Assembly: GCF_024347215.1 (NCBI RefSeq)
Contig: NZ_AP025282.1
Location: 124,001 to 188,000 of the forward strand
Length of the DNA stretch: 64,000 bases
Origin: Aliamphritea ceti
GTDB lineage: Bacteria > Pseudomonadota > Gammaproteobacteria > Pseudomonadales > Balneatricaceae
Reading direction: 5' to 3'
Shown here: in pieces, positions 19,606 through 27,440 of the stretch
Layout: each line of letters starts with the position of its first letter
Numbering within the stretch: the stretch's first letter is position 1
Position numbers and translations under genes: made by a program
Notes under the pieces: generated by a model
The model's input: the letters and a program-made list of their open reading frames with translations, nothing else
Told to the model about the DNA's origin: nothing
Database searches by the model: none

Positions 19606-19643
19606 CATACAATGTATGAACGATGCTTATGTATGTCAATACA
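19606..19643 (-). promoter_or_regulatory. Promoter of the stress operon with two palindromic operator candidates
   Basis: On the minus strand TTGACA (19634-19639) and TACATT (19611-19616) stand 17 bp apart, a good sigma-70 promoter. The -10 lies inside the perfect palindrome CATACATTGTATG (19606-19618). The -35 lies inside TGTAT-TGAC-ATACA (19630-19643). Any protein bound at these two sites would block RNA polymerase. The start codon at 19570 is about 35 bp downstream of the -10. Confidence 0.72.
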
Positions 19644-19734
19644 ATTGAGAATTGTTTAATAAAAAATATTGCTTTTGGTTTTAGATACGGACCGAAGATT
19701 CTAAGTTTTTGTAACACAGTAAAATTACAGAGCC

Positions 19735-20223
19735 TTATGCTTGCCAGCCAGTGCTCTTACCAACGACATCTTCCAGCATGGCGATTTCTCGGGATAACTC
19801 GCGGGACAGGTTGATCATAAACAGGCCAAAGTCATTGGGAAAATCCACATGTAAATCAAAGAACTGTGAGGCGCTGATTTGCAGCACGATGCTGTCATCA
19901 AAGGCGATTTCGGTACCGCTGTTGGGGATCATTGCGATCATTGAGTCAAAGCCGATCTGTTCGCCGGCGAGGAAGTGACGGGTGAGTACGTCGTGGGTTT
20001 CACAGTGTTTGTAAAAGGCGATATCACCTTCCAGCACAATACTGAAACCGTCGACCGGTGATTCATATGGCTTGAGAATTTCCCCCTGCTCCAGCTGAAC
20101 ACAGAAACCTTTGTGCACCATGTTACTAATCATTTCATCAGACAATGCGCCGAAACTGGCCAGCTCCCTGAAATAGGGGAGGCTGAACTGTTCAAGTAAA
20201 GGCCCTGCCTGCAAGGTTTCCAT
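19735..20223 (-). CDS. Stand-alone cyclic-nucleotide-binding-domain protein
   Basis: 162 residues. The Crp-like beta-roll is recognisable: FCVQLEQGEILKPYESPVDGFSIVLEGDIAFYK, the turn FLAGEQIGFDSMI, then VLQISASQFFDLHVDFPNDF and a long C-helix. There is no helix-turn-helix after it, so it should not bind DNA directly. The phosphate-binding arginine expected after GE is not seen (GEQIGFDSMIAMI), so nucleotide binding may be lost. It lies 164 bp upstream of the stress operon on the same strand. A role in sensing for that operon is possible but unproven. Confidence 0.85.
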   Translation of the reverse strand: METLQAGPLLEQFSLPYFRELASFGALSDEMISNMVHKGFCVQLEQGEILKPYESPVDGFSIVLEGDIAFYKHCETHDVLTRHFLAGEQIGFDSMIAMIPNSGTEIAFDDSIVLQISASQFFDLHVDFPNDFGLFMINLSRELSREIAMLEDVVGKSTGWQA

Positions 20224-20336
20224 TGGCTACAAGGTTCAGTGGCGGCTGATATTTAAAGTATATACATAGATCAGATGATTGATGTGCTGGTGGCAAAATT
20301 TTTGTAGAAGAAGATGGTGAGTGGCAGCTGATAACT

Positions 20337-20366
20337 AAAAAAGCCCTGAACAGTCAGGGCTTTTTC
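20337..20366. terminator. Bidirectional rho-independent terminator after yicC
   Basis: GCCCTGA, loop ACAG, TCAGGGC, flanked by A6 on the left and T5 on the right. On the minus strand it ends yicC transcription, 14 bp after the stop. Confidence 0.92.
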
Positions 20367-20379
20367 TATTGATTAAGCT

Positions 20380-21243
20380 TTATTCAATATTCTGAATCTG
20401 CTCGCGCATCTGTTCGATCAGTACTTTCAGTTCTACCGCGCTTTGCGTGGTGTCGCTGACGATTGATTTGGATGACAGGGTATTCGCTTCGCGGTTGAGT
20501 TCCTGCATCAGGAAGTCCAGCCGGCGGCCGATCGGGCCTTTTTGTTTCAGGACACGTTTTACTTCTTGCACATGGGTGTTCAGGCGATCCATTTCTTCAT
20601 CGACGTCGGCCTTTTGTGCCAGGATAACCATTTCCTGTTCCAGACGGGTTGGGTCCAGTTCTGCCTGAAGTTCGTCCAGACGGGCCTGCAGGTTTTCCCG
20701 CTGTGCGGTCAGAATGCCTGGCAGCTTAGTACGTACGTCGGTGACGATTTCAGTAATGGCATCCAGACGCTGGTCGATCAGGTTCGCCAGTTCGGCACCT
20801 TCACGGCCACGGTTTTCGATCAGCTCGGCAAGGGCTTGCTTAAATAGCTCCAGTCCGGCTTTTTTAACTGCGTCCATATCCAGTTTTGTATCTTGTAAAA
20901 CGCCTGGCCAGCGCAGTACTTCAAGCGGATCCAGTTGCTGGGCATTAGCAATAATATCTGCCACCTGTTGAGCCGCGGCAACCAGTTCACCGGCAAAGTC
21001 CTGATTGACCGTTAGCGTTTGTGACTGTGCTTCTGCGACAAAACGCAGAGTACATTCAACTTTACCGCGGCTCAGGTTTTTACGTAGCTGTTCACGCAAT
21101 GGGCCTTCTAGATCCCGCAGACTTTCTGGCAGGCGCAGGTGAGGTTCCAGGTAGCGATGGTTAACTGATCGCACTTCCCAAGTGAGGCTGCCCCAGCTAT
21201 GTTGAACTTCCTGACGTGCAAAAGCGGTCATACTACGTGTCAT
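20380..21243 (-). CDS. yicC: YicC family endoribonuclease
   Basis: 287 residues, the usual length. The N terminus [11 protein letters not shown] and [19 protein letters not shown] are diagnostic. The C-terminal DUF1732 part ends with [20 protein letters not shown] and [16 protein letters not shown]. YicC proteins are associated with RNA turnover, with endoribonuclease activity reported for E. coli. It diverges from rph across about 100-140 bp, the standard gammaproteobacterial neighbourhood. Confidence 0.97.
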   Translation of the reverse strand: MTRSMTAFARQEVQHSWGSLTWEVRSVNHRYLEPHLRLPESLRDLEGPLREQLRKNLSRGKVECTLRFVAEAQSQTLTVNQDFAGELVAAAQQVADIIANAQQLDPLEVLRWPGVLQDTKLDMDAVKKAGLELFKQALAELIENRGREGAELANLIDQRLDAITEIVTDVRTKLPGILTAQRENLQARLDELQAELDPTRLEQEMVILAQKADVDEEMDRLNTHVQEVKRVLKQKGPIGRRLDFLMQELNREANTLSSKSIVSDTTQSAVELKVLIEQMREQIQNIE

Positions 21244-21384
21244 ATTGTCTATTCTCGATTAGAATTCACATTTCCAAGACATTCTATCAGCCCGATTGGC
21301 TCGGCTCTATGTCGTAGCGCAACTCCAAGCAGAGATTTAGTATTCATGAGCTCTTCTATCTCCGATCAGTTACAAAACCTGGGT

Positions 21385-22116
21385 ATGGCGACGATTCGCC
21401 CAAGCAACCGTGAAGCGGACCAAATGCGCGAGGTGAAAATCACCCGGCAGTACACTATGCATGCCGAAGGCTCGGTATTGGTAGAGTTCGGCAATACTAA
21501 GGTCATTTGTACGGCGTCGGTTGAGCGTGGCGTTCCCCGTTTCCTGCGTGGTTCCGGTTCTGGCTGGGTAACGGCTGAATACGGCATGTTACCACGTGCG
21601 ACGGGTAGCCGTTGTGGCCGTGAAGCATCACGGGGTAAGCAAGGTGGCCGTACGCTGGAAATTCAGCGCTTAATTGGCCGTTCACTGCGTGCCTGCCTGA
21701 ATCTGAAAAAACTGGGTGAAAACACCATTACTATCGACTGTGATGTTATCCAGGCTGATGGCGGTACCCGTACAGCATCTATCACAGGTGCCTATGTAGC
21801 ACTGATGGATGCGATTGCGTATCTGAAAGCTGACAAGCACGGTGCAATGAAAGGTGATCCGGTTAAATATGCGATTGCTGCGGTATCTGTTGGCATTTAT
21901 AAAGGTGAGCCGGTACTGGATCTGGATTACGCTGAAGATTCTGATGCCGAAACGGATATGAACGTTGTTATGAATGCCAATGGCGGCTTTATTGAAGTAC
22001 AGGGTACGGCAGAAGGTGCGCCGTACTCACGTGATGAGCTGAATGCCATGTTGGCTCTGGCTGAAAAAGGCATTACTGAAATCACTGCTATTCAGCAGGC
22101 TGCTCTGAAAAGCTGA
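21385..22116 (+). CDS. rph: Ribonuclease PH
   Basis: 243 residues from ATG 21385, close to the family norm of about 238. It trims tRNA 3' ends by phosphorolysis. Signatures include [78 protein letters not shown] and the final [20 protein letters not shown], with catalytic and phosphate-binding arginines intact. ATG 21346 would add 13 residues ([12 protein letters not shown]) not typical of the family; neither start has a strong ribosome site, so the N terminus is uncertain. A strong terminator follows. Confidence 0.96.
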   Translation: MATIRPSNREADQMREVKITRQYTMHAEGSVLVEFGNTKVICTASVERGVPRFLRGSGSGWVTAEYGMLPRATGSRCGREASRGKQGGRTLEIQRLIGRSLRACLNLKKLGENTITIDCDVIQADGGTRTASITGAYVALMDAIAYLKADKHGAMKGDPVKYAIAAVSVGIYKGEPVLDLDYAEDSDAETDMNVVMNANGGFIEVQGTAEGAPYSRDELNAMLALAEKGITEITAIQQAALKS

Positions 22117-22135
22117 TTTGTCTGAACGGATATTA

Positions 22136-22172
22136 AAAAGGGCTGACGGTGTGAATCGTCAGCCCTTTTTTT
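22136..22172. terminator. Rho-independent terminator after rph
   Basis: GGGCTGACG, 8-base loop, CGTCAGCCC, then T7; A5 stands before the stem, so it may also act on nadV transcripts arriving from the right. Confidence 0.95.
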
Positions 22173-22213
22173 GTGTCTGTCTTTTATTTTGCTATCAGTC
22201 CGGATGTATCTGC

Positions 22214-23614
22214 TCAACTGATTTCCTGCCGGGCACGCTGACGGATTTCCTCAAAGCTGAATTTTTTCAGCAGTTCGCCATTACGGAATACCGGCGTTAA
22301 CAGGTTCTGCTGATTTTCAAGCTCGGTTTCACGTATGGTTTGCAGTTCGCCGGTTTGATTACGGATAACTGCCAGACGGCCTTTCTTAGAGCGTTTTCCG
22401 GTATCGGTGACCGGATCTTTGTATACGTCGCGCCATTGGTTAGCGATTTTCACGGCAGAGGTTTTCATCGCGAAGTTGAGCGTATCGCGATTAACTTTTT
22501 GTAACAGTTCGCCGCCCATGCCGAAGGCGATATTGTCGGCACTCAGACCTCGTTGTTCCATTTCGGCCAGAATAGCCGCGATGCTAAGCCGGGAAATACC
22601 ATCACCCTGAATTACCCGTACATAGTTCGGTAATACCCGAAAACCTTTGTTGTTGGTGGTGTAACCAAACACTGTCATGAGTCGTTCAAGGGTTTCACTG
22701 ACGACGCTGACAGGATCGCCGCTGTCCGGACGGACAACCAGAGTTCCTCCACTGTTGATAACCCGTTCGCGCAGCTCACCGCCCCAGATATTATCTATGG
22801 CATGCCAGAGGTCGTAAGAGTCGCTGACAACGGCTACCAGTTTGCCTGGGCCGGCAAAAGCTTCCAGCATATTGCTGTAGGCTGCGGCTTCGTTCTCACG
22901 GCCCCATGCCGTAATTGTGCTGTGTTCTGCCGCGGGAATTGAGAACCCTGCCATGTCGGCAGCATAGTAACGCCGTGCCGCCAGTAAACCGCTGATGGTA
23001 TCTGTACCCAGGAAGTTAACCAGATGTGCGACGCCACCAATGGCTGCGGATTCTTCACTGCTGGCACCCCGGGCGCCAAAATCGTGGAGTTTAAAGTCCA
23101 GCCCGTCACAGTTATCTGCGGTCTTTTGCAGGGCATGCTGAATGGTCTGACGGCAGTGCCAGGAGAGGGTTGCCACTGTCGTTGGATACCAGACTGCACG
23201 TAACAGAGCGGTTTCTATATAACTGGTTAGCCAGGCACAGTGAGGATCAGTATTGATAACCTGCACCAGGGCGGTTTGTGTTGGCACGACAGCGCCTTCC
23301 GGCAAGGCCTGAATTTCTAACGGCAGGTAGCCGTTATGGTTATTAAGAATATGTTGCCAACCGGCTTCATTGAAAGGCAGGCCGTGGGCTTCAATAATAC
23401 TTTTAGCTTCGGCAATGTCTGCTGCGGTTATCGGTTTGCTGATATATTCCTGCAGAAACATCTGCAGGCCAAAGAAAACGGTACGCGCGTATTCACCGCC
23501 GCGGGCTTCTATATAACTGGATACCAGTGCGGTTTCCGGCGGATATTGCCGGAAGTGAGAGGCCTTATAGGAATCAGCATTGAGAATGATGTTAGCCGGA
23601 CTGAGGTTTATCAT
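22214..23614 (-). CDS. nadV: Nicotinamide phosphoribosyltransferase (NAMPT/NadV type)
   Basis: 466 residues from ATG 23614. It converts nicotinamide and PRPP to NMN for NAD salvage. The sequence follows NAMPT rather than PncB: NILLNADSYKxxH-like start (IILNADSYKASHFRQYPP), FKLHDFGARGASSEESAAIG, FLGTDTISGL, IPAAEHSTITAWG with the catalytic histidine, VVSDSYDLWHAIDNIWG, VRPDSGDP, NIAFGMGGELLQKVNRDT and KRSKKGRLAV. An in-frame upstream extension of 61 codons is rejected because homology begins at the chosen methionine. No NMN adenylyltransferase or Nudix gene adjoins it. It probably has its own promoter in the 152 bp after the glycosylase gene. Confidence 0.95.
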   Translation of the reverse strand: MINLSPANIILNADSYKASHFRQYPPETALVSSYIEARGGEYARTVFFGLQMFLQEYISKPITAADIAEAKSIIEAHGLPFNEAGWQHILNNHNGYLPLEIQALPEGAVVPTQTALVQVINTDPHCAWLTSYIETALLRAVWYPTTVATLSWHCRQTIQHALQKTADNCDGLDFKLHDFGARGASSEESAAIGGVAHLVNFLGTDTISGLLAARRYYAADMAGFSIPAAEHSTITAWGRENEAAAYSNMLEAFAGPGKLVAVVSDSYDLWHAIDNIWGGELRERVINSGGTLVVRPDSGDPVSVVSETLERLMTVFGYTTNNKGFRVLPNYVRVIQGDGISRLSIAAILAEMEQRGLSADNIAFGMGGELLQKVNRDTLNFAMKTSAVKIANQWRDVYKDPVTDTGKRSKKGRLAVIRNQTGELQTIRETELENQQNLLTPVFRNGELLKKFSFEEIRQRARQEIS

Positions 23615-23766
23615 GGGGGAATCTCGCGAACCTGATTGTTGTGCCAGCGGAGTATAGTAAGAGAGTCTTCCTGAATTTGTCACGCGAAGTTTATGTAGGT
23701 TCGCGACTTCGATGGAAAACGTACAGCAATATTTTATGAGGGTAACAGTTGCTGCTGTTTGCCAGC

Positions 23767-24393
23767 TCAGACCGGTGCACCGCGATAATACATCCACAAA
23801 AATAACGCACCAGCACTGCGGTAGGGCGACCAGTGTTCGGTGAGCGCCCGGGCCTGTTTGGCCGTGGGTTTAGTGTCCAGACGCTTTAACTTACCCAGTG
23901 CTGTAACCAGAGCCAGGTCATCAGCGGGGAAGATGTCTTCCCTGTGTAAGGCAAACATCAGGTAAATTTCTGCACTCCATGGGCCGAAGCCCCGTAGCTG
24001 AGTAATAGCATCGATAGCAGCTTTATCTGGCAGGTTTGCCAGCCCGTCAATATCTAGCTGGCCGCTATTTACCGCCAATGCGAGACCACGGATGTATTCA
24101 ATTTTGCGAAACGATAAACCTGCTGCCCGCAATGCTTCATCGGTATGTTTATCAATGCTACTGGCCTGAAGTGGCTGGCTTCCATTCACCGTGAGCAGAT
24201 TTTCTACCCGACCCATAATGGCCGCTGCTGATTCTGTGGATAGCTGCTGGCTAACAATAATATTTAGAAAGGTGCGAAATCCCGCCGGTCTTACCCGGGG
24301 TGGAGGCGCGCCAAGCTGCGCAAATGCTCTGGCAATATCAGCATCTTGCAGGGCAAGTGCTTGCAAGCTTGTTTCGATTTGGGCCTGATCCAT
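23767..24393 (-). CDS. DNA-3-methyladenine glycosylase (AlkA/HhH superfamily)
   Basis: 208 residues. It removes alkylated bases from DNA. The helix-hairpin-helix is ITQLRGFGPWSAEIYLMFAL, followed by FPADDLALVTAL, in which the second aspartate matches the catalytic residue of AlkA. FLNIIVSQQLSTESAAAI is the conserved helix before it. The N-terminal extra domain of E. coli AlkA is absent, so it is the short bacterial form. Start ATG 24393 is chosen over a TTG nine codons earlier because it is the only ATG; AGGA lies rather far (13 bases) upstream. Confidence 0.93.
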   Translation of the reverse strand: MDQAQIETSLQALALQDADIARAFAQLGAPPPRVRPAGFRTFLNIIVSQQLSTESAAAIMGRVENLLTVNGSQPLQASSIDKHTDEALRAAGLSFRKIEYIRGLALAVNSGQLDIDGLANLPDKAAIDAITQLRGFGPWSAEIYLMFALHREDIFPADDLALVTALGKLKRLDTKPTAKQARALTEHWSPYRSAGALFLWMYYRGAPV

Positions 24394-24533
24394 ATGAAAA
24401 CCGATTTCCTGAATGAGCAAAGTAAGCCTGGTAAGCGTATCAGAAATGCAGGTCGTAAGGTTTAGGCATTGAGTGAAGCGGATGCTGGCTTAGTGCGGAG
24501 TAGCCGTCAGAACATTTATTATTTTATAGGCAA

Positions 24534-24551
24534 GCCGCCATAAAGGGCGGC
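24534..24551. other. GC-rich hairpin
   Basis: GCCGCC, loop ATAAAG, GGCGGC in the 207 bp between the glycosylase and the small divergent gene. No T-run follows directly. It could close the minus-strand transcript of the 61-residue gene. Confidence 0.4.
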
Positions 24552-24600
24552 CTGTCCAGGCTTAACTATTTTCTACAGGCGACTGTTTACCTGTTCATGT

Positions 24601-24786
24601 TTATAAATTATTTGGGGTGCCGTTGTGTAAGGTTGCGTGATTGCTGGTGCAGCATTTATGAGAAGTATTTACGGGCTCATGAACAGTTAGCGCTGGTGTC
24701 TGGATCAGGGCGGTTTCCAGTAAGCGCAGGCTGCCCGATGTGAGGTAATAGGTCTCTGTAATTTGCTGTTGGTAACGTTGTTCCAT
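24601..24786 (-). CDS. Small hypothetical protein, 61 aa
   Basis: I do not recognise it. ATG 24786 has a good ribosome site, GGGAG six bases upstream, which is the main reason to believe it. It reads MEQRYQQQITETYYLTSG, then a leucine-rich helix (SLRLLETALIQTPAL) and a polar tail with a CC pair. An upstream ATG would add 12 residues but lacks such a site. It is divergent from the LysR gene at 24899 and could be its target. Confidence 0.5.
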   Translation of the reverse strand: MEQRYQQQITETYYLTSGSLRLLETALIQTPALTVHEPVNTSHKCCTSNHATLHNGTPNNL

Positions 24787-24898
24787 GATTGACTCCCGGT
24801 TTGTATTTACGTCGTTCATCATGAGAGTTACTGTAAACTGATCTATAAATGATGATAATTGGCTAAACTGGCAAATTATTAATCGAGAAATTCGAATA

Positions 24899-25789
24899 AT
24901 GGATTACATCTCAGCGATACGTGCTTTTACTCAGGTTGCCAGGCGAGAAAGCTTTTCGGCCGCTTCCCGGGATCTGAATACAGCAGCTTCTGTTGTTAGC
25001 CGCTACGTTAAAGAGTTAGAAAGTGACCTCGGTGTGCGTTTGTTAACCCGCACCACGCGTAAAGTGTCTTTAACGGAAGCAGGGCAAAACTTTCTGTTGC
25101 GGGCGCAAGCATTACTGGATGACTTTGATGCGATGCGAGACAGTACTCAGGCGCTGCATTCTCAGCCTTCTGGCAGGTTAAGAATTACGGCACCTCTGGC
25201 GATGGGGCAAAATTTAATTGCCCCTTTGCTACCAGAATTTATGAAGCGCTATCCGCAACTTTCAGTCAGCTTGCATCTGACTAATCAGGTGGTTGATTTA
25301 GTTGAGGAGGGCTGGGATCTGGCGGTACGGTTTGTAGCGCATTTGGAAGATTCCAGTTTAGTTGCCCGCCGGCTTGGAGTGTCGCGATCGCAGCTCTGTG
25401 TCGCGCCGGAATATGCTGAGGAGTTCGGTATACCGACAACACCGGATGAGCTGATGTCGCATAGTTGCGTACTCTTCTGTGATGATGGTTCCAGCCGCTG
25501 GGAGCTGGCTCAACCGACGGGTGAGGCGATTACTGTGAAGGTCAATGGTCGGCTTTCGGTAAACAGTATGGAAGCGGCACAAAAAGCAACGCTGGGTGGT
25601 ATAGGGATCAGTTTATTGCCGGAGTTTCTGCTTAGAGATGATTTTCAAACCGGGGCACTTTTACCGCTGCTTACTGAATACGAACCGCCGGCGACACCCT
25701 TCTATATTGTTTATCCACAACGGCAGTTTGTGCCAATGAAAGTGAGATGTTTCATTGATTTTTGTATTGAGAAGCTTGGAGAGAGTTGA
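24899..25789 (+). CDS. LysR family transcriptional regulator
   Basis: 296 residues. Winged helix-turn-helix at 1-60 (FTQVARRESFSAASRDLNTAASVVSRYVKELE), then the periplasmic-binding-like effector domain of the CrgA/YafC group (GRLRITAPLAMGQNLIAPLL, WDLAVRFVAHLEDSSLVARR). Its only close divergent neighbour is the 61-residue gene, and the 112 bp between them would hold the operator. No target pathway is evident. Confidence 0.95.
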   Translation: MDYISAIRAFTQVARRESFSAASRDLNTAASVVSRYVKELESDLGVRLLTRTTRKVSLTEAGQNFLLRAQALLDDFDAMRDSTQALHSQPSGRLRITAPLAMGQNLIAPLLPEFMKRYPQLSVSLHLTNQVVDLVEEGWDLAVRFVAHLEDSSLVARRLGVSRSQLCVAPEYAEEFGIPTTPDELMSHSCVLFCDDGSSRWELAQPTGEAITVKVNGRLSVNSMEAAQKATLGGIGISLLPEFLLRDDFQTGALLPLLTEYEPPATPFYIVYPQRQFVPMKVRCFIDFCIEKLGES

Positions 25790-26190
25790 GAACAGTCGAA
25801 CAATGGATAGGACTTAGTGTTATTGGGATATCTAAAGTAGAGCTGAGCGTCTTTTTGTTATTGGTATTTTCTGCGATATTTTCATTCCATTACCGACCGA
25901 CTTTCATTGGGATTTTGTCGTTATAGTGCGAATTTTTTTCGTATTAAAAATAGCTTATTAAAAATCTATATGCTCGGATAAGAATTACTCGTTAGGCAAG
26001 AGGTGCCGGTTCCGGTAGCTTATAATCTGGCAGTACTGAGCGGATGTGATTATTCGCAAACGATTGGTGCTGTCTACTTCAATTTGTTGTACATCTTTTT
26101 ATGCCCGGGCCTGCCTGGTATTTATTGAAATTACTTTTGTAGTCGTCAGTAAATTCCCTGCCCGGGATTTTTTTGCCTGAAATTTACCCT
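25790..26190. other. AT-rich convergent intergenic region
   Basis: 401 bp between two convergent LysR genes. It has no open frame of substance, no clear terminator stem and no repeat that I could find. It may be a decayed region. Confidence 0.4.
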
Positions 26191-27081
26191 TCAGATATCC
26201 AGATTAGCGTGAGTCAGCAGCCAGTCGCGAAAGGCAACGATGCTGGGGTTGTGGGCGTTTTTACTTGGATATGCCAGATGGTATGCCCAGCGGCTGATGA
26301 AGGTGTCATCAAACAGACGTACCAGATGTCCTGCCGCCAGATGGTCAGACACCAGAGCGGTGGAGCACATCGCGATGCCCTGGCCATCAATTGCGGCCTG
26401 CATTAATACGTTACTGTCATCCAAAATGCTGCCCCGGCGTGGATTCACGTCGTTAGCACCTACCTGTAATAACCATTGCGTCCAGGTGTAGTAATCCAGA
26501 TCGTGCAGCAGGGGTAAATCGGCCAGTTGATGGGGTGAGGTAATGTCACCATGGCGATGTACCAGCGCTGGGCTGCACACCGGGAAAAAGTCGAGGTGAA
26601 TAATCGGATAGGCTTCCAGCCCCGTCCACTCACCGTTACCGAAGGTTATACAGACATCGACATCTGTGCTGTCAAAGTCAGCTATGACCTGTGAATAGTT
26701 AAAAGATAAATCAATTTCCGGATACTGCTGGCTGAATTCCGGCAGACGTGGAGACATCCACTTGGCCGCAAAGGCTGACCCCATACGTAGTTTTAGTGCC
26801 TGACGGTTGTGTTGTTGTAGCAAGCCGCTAATGGCGGAATCCATTTCGTCAAAGCACTTACTGAGTTTAGACATCAGCTCTGAGCCGGGCTCGGTCAGCT
26901 CCAGCTTGCGCGGGTAGCGGATAAATAAAGGCGTTTGCAGATATTCTTCCAGCGACTTTACCTGGTGACTGATTGCGGCCTGAGTGACGTGTAACTCATC
27001 AGCTGCCACCGTGAAACTAAGACGGCGGGCAGCGGCTTCAAACGCTTTCAGACTGTTCAGAGGTGGGAGACGTCGGGCCAT
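26191..27081 (-). CDS. LysR family regulator, GcvA-like, next to the MttB operon
   Basis: 296 residues. It begins ARRLPPLNSLKAFEAAARRL, typical of the GcvA subgroup, with the recognition helix AADELHVTQAAISHQVKSLE. The effector domain shows GSAFAAKWMSPRLPEFSQQY and VCITFGNGEWTGLEAYPI. It diverges from the methyltransferase gene across 359 bp that contain a TGGATTAG dyad and the TATCAATTGTGA element, so control of that operon is likely. GcvA in E. coli controls glycine cleavage, a related one-carbon process, but ligand identity cannot be read from sequence. Confidence 0.93.
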   Translation of the reverse strand: MARRLPPLNSLKAFEAAARRLSFTVAADELHVTQAAISHQVKSLEEYLQTPLFIRYPRKLELTEPGSELMSKLSKCFDEMDSAISGLLQQHNRQALKLRMGSAFAAKWMSPRLPEFSQQYPEIDLSFNYSQVIADFDSTDVDVCITFGNGEWTGLEAYPIIHLDFFPVCSPALVHRHGDITSPHQLADLPLLHDLDYYTWTQWLLQVGANDVNPRRGSILDDSNVLMQAAIDGQGIAMCSTALVSDHLAAGHLVRLFDDTFISRWAYHLAYPSKNAHNPSIVAFRDWLLTHANLDI

Positions 27082-27440
27082 AGTCAGTTTTTATTCTTAT
27101 CGGTTATGAATTATTCAAATTTAAGACTGTTTATTTATTAAACAGTTTTTATGTATTTCAGCAGTATCTGTCTTTTTTCTGCCGAAGGGTATGCGCTGTA
27201 TCAATTTTCGGTTGTTTACTGAGTTCTTCTAAGCAGGCATCAGATGTTTGAGACCGTATATCAAAGACTTAGTTACTGATATTTTGGATTAGTTTATCTA
27301 ATCCATGGGCAAAAATATATCAATTGTGAATTCTTCTGTGAAGGTGGATTATTTTCTCGAATACGACCTTAGAGTGGTAACAACGTGACCTGAAAAGGCC
27401 ACCGATAATAATAAATTTTCAATAGTACTCAGGAGTGATC
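27082..27440. promoter_or_regulatory. Control region upstream of the MttB-family gene
   Basis: 359 bp, AT-rich. Two elements stand out. TGGATTAG-N5-CTAATCCA at 27285-27305 is a perfect 8-bp dyad of the size of a dimeric regulator site. TATCAATTGTGA at 27318-27329 recurs exactly at 33855-33866, upstream of the second FAD/GcvT gene. AGGAG at 27431-27435 is the ribosome site for ATG 27441. No convincing -35/-10 pair was identified. Confidence 0.6.

Noticed and set aside
23615..23797. N-terminal extension of NadV
   Set aside because: Residues before ATG 23614 are unrelated to NAMPT and lie in the promoter gap.
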